From an uncultured Neisseriaceae bacterium (GTDB lineage: Bacteria; Pseudomonadota; Gammaproteobacteria; Burkholderiales; UBA11063), in the NCBI GenBank assembly GCA_903891375.1, contig CAITEL010000077.1, positions 1-8,254 on the forward strand: 8,254 nucleotides of DNA. The letters are read 5' to 3'. The position numbers and the translations under genes were made by a program. How positions within the stretch are numbered: position 1 is the first letter of the stretch; every line of letters starts with the position of its first letter. Under the pieces are notes generated by a model. It did no database searches. It was not told where the DNA came from and was given only the letters and a program-made list of their open reading frames with translations. Below are positions 7,246 to 8,254 of the stretch, in pieces.

Positions 7246-8254
7246 ATGACCTACGATCAACTCATAAATATTTTGGTGGATGTATTAATTGTAGGTTGGA
7301 TTATATACTCGATTTCAGTTGTGATATATTTAAATAGACTGTCTGCCAAATATTTAACGGCAATACCTAAGGAGGCTATTGTTGGCAATAAAGAGCTTAA
7401 AGATTTTAGAAAAATAATTGAGCATTATAAAGATCGAGAAGAAATTAATGTATTAGTGTTAAGTGGTGGTGGTGTGCGTGGTTTAGTACCGCTTCATGTT
7501 TTAGCATATATCGAGCATATTACTGGTAAAAAAACTGGAGATCTGTTTGACTTTTTTGCTGGCAGTTCTACTGGTGCGATCTCTGCTGCTGGCTTTACTG
7601 TAGCAGACGAAAATGGTGAATATAAATTTTCGGCTAAAGATATTTTAAATCAGTATGAAAAAAACACAAATACTATTTTTTCTTCTCCGTGGTATCATCA
7701 ATTTTTAACTTTGTTTGGTCTTTTTGCACCAAGGTTTTTACCTGATGGAAAGATGAAAGTTTTAAAAGGTTATTTTGATGATTTGACATTAGGGGAGTTA
7801 AAAGGTAATTTATTAATACCTGTGTATAATATTGAGAGTAATCGGTTACAAATAATAAAAAATTGGAGTTCGATGCACGGAAAAGCAAATTACAATTATT
7901 TAGTAAAAGATCTAGTGAATGGGGCCTCTAGTCCGCCGATGTTGTTTCCACCAATGGCATTTTCGATAGAAGGGGTAAAACACATGTTAATAGACCCTGC
8001 GGTGCTTCTTAATAACCCAATTTTACACGTGCTTTTATATGTTAAAGGGTTATTTCCCAATAAAAAAATAAATTTAATTTTAGTTGGTAATGGTGGTTCT
8101 TCTAGCTCTAAATACAACTATAAAAATTTATTTTCTTTTGGTTTATATGGAATATACCAATATTTGTTTAGTGCACCAGCATTAAGCAGTCAACTTTATA
8201 TTGAATTTGTTGAAGAATATTTATCTGGTACCCAGAAATTTGATGAAGGTGTGA
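7246..8254 (+). CDS. Membrane-anchored patatin-like phospholipase (C-terminus cut by window edge)
   Basis: 336 codons are visible, open to the right edge. The ATG at 7246 follows AGGTGGAG (7231-7238) at 7 bases. Residues 7-29 form a hydrophobic membrane anchor rather than a cleavable signal. The patatin domain starts at about 68: VLVLSGGGVRGLVPLHVL gives the oxyanion-hole GGGxRG (74-79), and FAGSSTGAISA holds the GxSxG elbow with nucleophile Ser108. NGASSPPMLFPP lies near 225-236, and the catalytic Asp250 is in MLIDPAVLLNNP. Most relatives have DGG or DGA at the last site; DPA is unusual, although the Asp and the following NNP are kept. The enzyme would be an acyl hydrolase on phospholipids or related lipids at the inner membrane. 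Which side of the membrane the domain faces is uncertain. It is co-oriented with sppA 17 bases away, suggesting a joint envelope-turnover role (inference). Confidence 0.9.
   Translation, partial: MTYDQLINILVDVLIVGWIIYSISVVIYLNRLSAKYLTAIPKEAIVGNKELKDFRKIIEHYKDREEINVLVLSGGGVRGLVPLHVLAYIEHITGKKTGDLFDFFAGSSTGAISAAGFTVADENGEYKFSAKDILNQYEKNTNTIFSSPWYHQFLTLFGLFAPRFLPDGKMKVLKGYFDDLTLGELKGNLLIPVYNIESNRLQIIKNWSSMHGKANYNYLVKDLVNGASSPPMLFPPMAFSIEGVKHMLIDPAVLLNNPILHVLLYVKGLFPNKKINLILVGNGGSSSSKYNYKNLFSFGLYGIYQYLFSAPALSSQLYIEFVEEYLSGTQKFDEGV

Noticed and set aside
7060..8117. Minus-strand open frames opposite sppA and the patatin gene (7060-7260, 7673-7888, 7896-8117)
   Set aside because: They overlap coding sequence with clear catalytic motifs and lack convincing starts or family signals.
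1..8254. CRISPR arrays, tRNA or rRNA genes, tandem repeats, retron or diversity-generating elements
   Set aside because: Reading both strands I found no regularly spaced repeats, no cloverleaf-like segments and no reverse-transcriptase or template-repeat features.

Overview
This 8.25 kb window comes from an AT-rich bacterial chromosome. The gene content (AcnA-type aconitase, a remnant of the symmetrical diadenosine tetraphosphatase ApaH, and signal-peptide/β-barrel proteins of Gram-negative type) fits a gammaproteobacterium. The low GC and short intergenic spaces would suit the Francisella/Fastidiosibacter or Legionella/Coxiella-like groups. That placement is an inference from style; no marker gene in the window fixes it.

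Left end (1-677): this is the disturbed part. The first ~240 bases are about 52% GC by hand count, much richer than the rest. They hold the first 22 codons of a leftward gene with a very strong Shine-Dalgarno sequence, running off the edge. Rightward there are two gene fragments joined almost without a gap. The first is the N-terminus of a DUF4011-type helicase-like protein (281-427). The second is the C-terminal third of ApaH (402-677), in another frame. This looks like a deletion scar in a variable region.

Middle left (678-3604): a 14-bp perfect inverted repeat enclosing further pairing (832-896) lies just beyond the stop of a complete, leftward acnA (902-3592). AcnA keeps all three iron-sulphur cysteines. 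A Shine-Dalgarno inside the longest open frame shows that translation starts at the second possible Met.

Middle (3605-6178): after a 0.3 kb AT-rich intergenic region with the acnA promoter come two leftward genes separated by 22 bases. A small secreted β-barrel outer-membrane protein is transcribed first, followed by a DUF2079 polytopic membrane protein (GT-C-like family). They are probably one operon.

Right (6179-8254): from a 111-base divergent promoter region, two rightward genes 17 bases apart form another probable operon. They encode a membrane-anchored S49 (SppA-type) signal-peptide peptidase with its Ser/Lys dyad, and a membrane-anchored patatin-like phospholipase that runs off the right edge. 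The pair suggests inner-membrane protein and lipid turnover. The patatin keeps the oxyanion loop, the GxSxG serine and the aspartate, but the residues after the aspartate are unusual (DPA instead of DGG/DGA).

Most of the window is ordinary housekeeping sequence. The parts worth a second look are the left-end junction, the GC-rich leftward gene start, the acnA-proximal hairpin, and the uncharacterised OMP-DUF2079 and SppA-patatin pairs. I do not see a clearly new multi-gene system.
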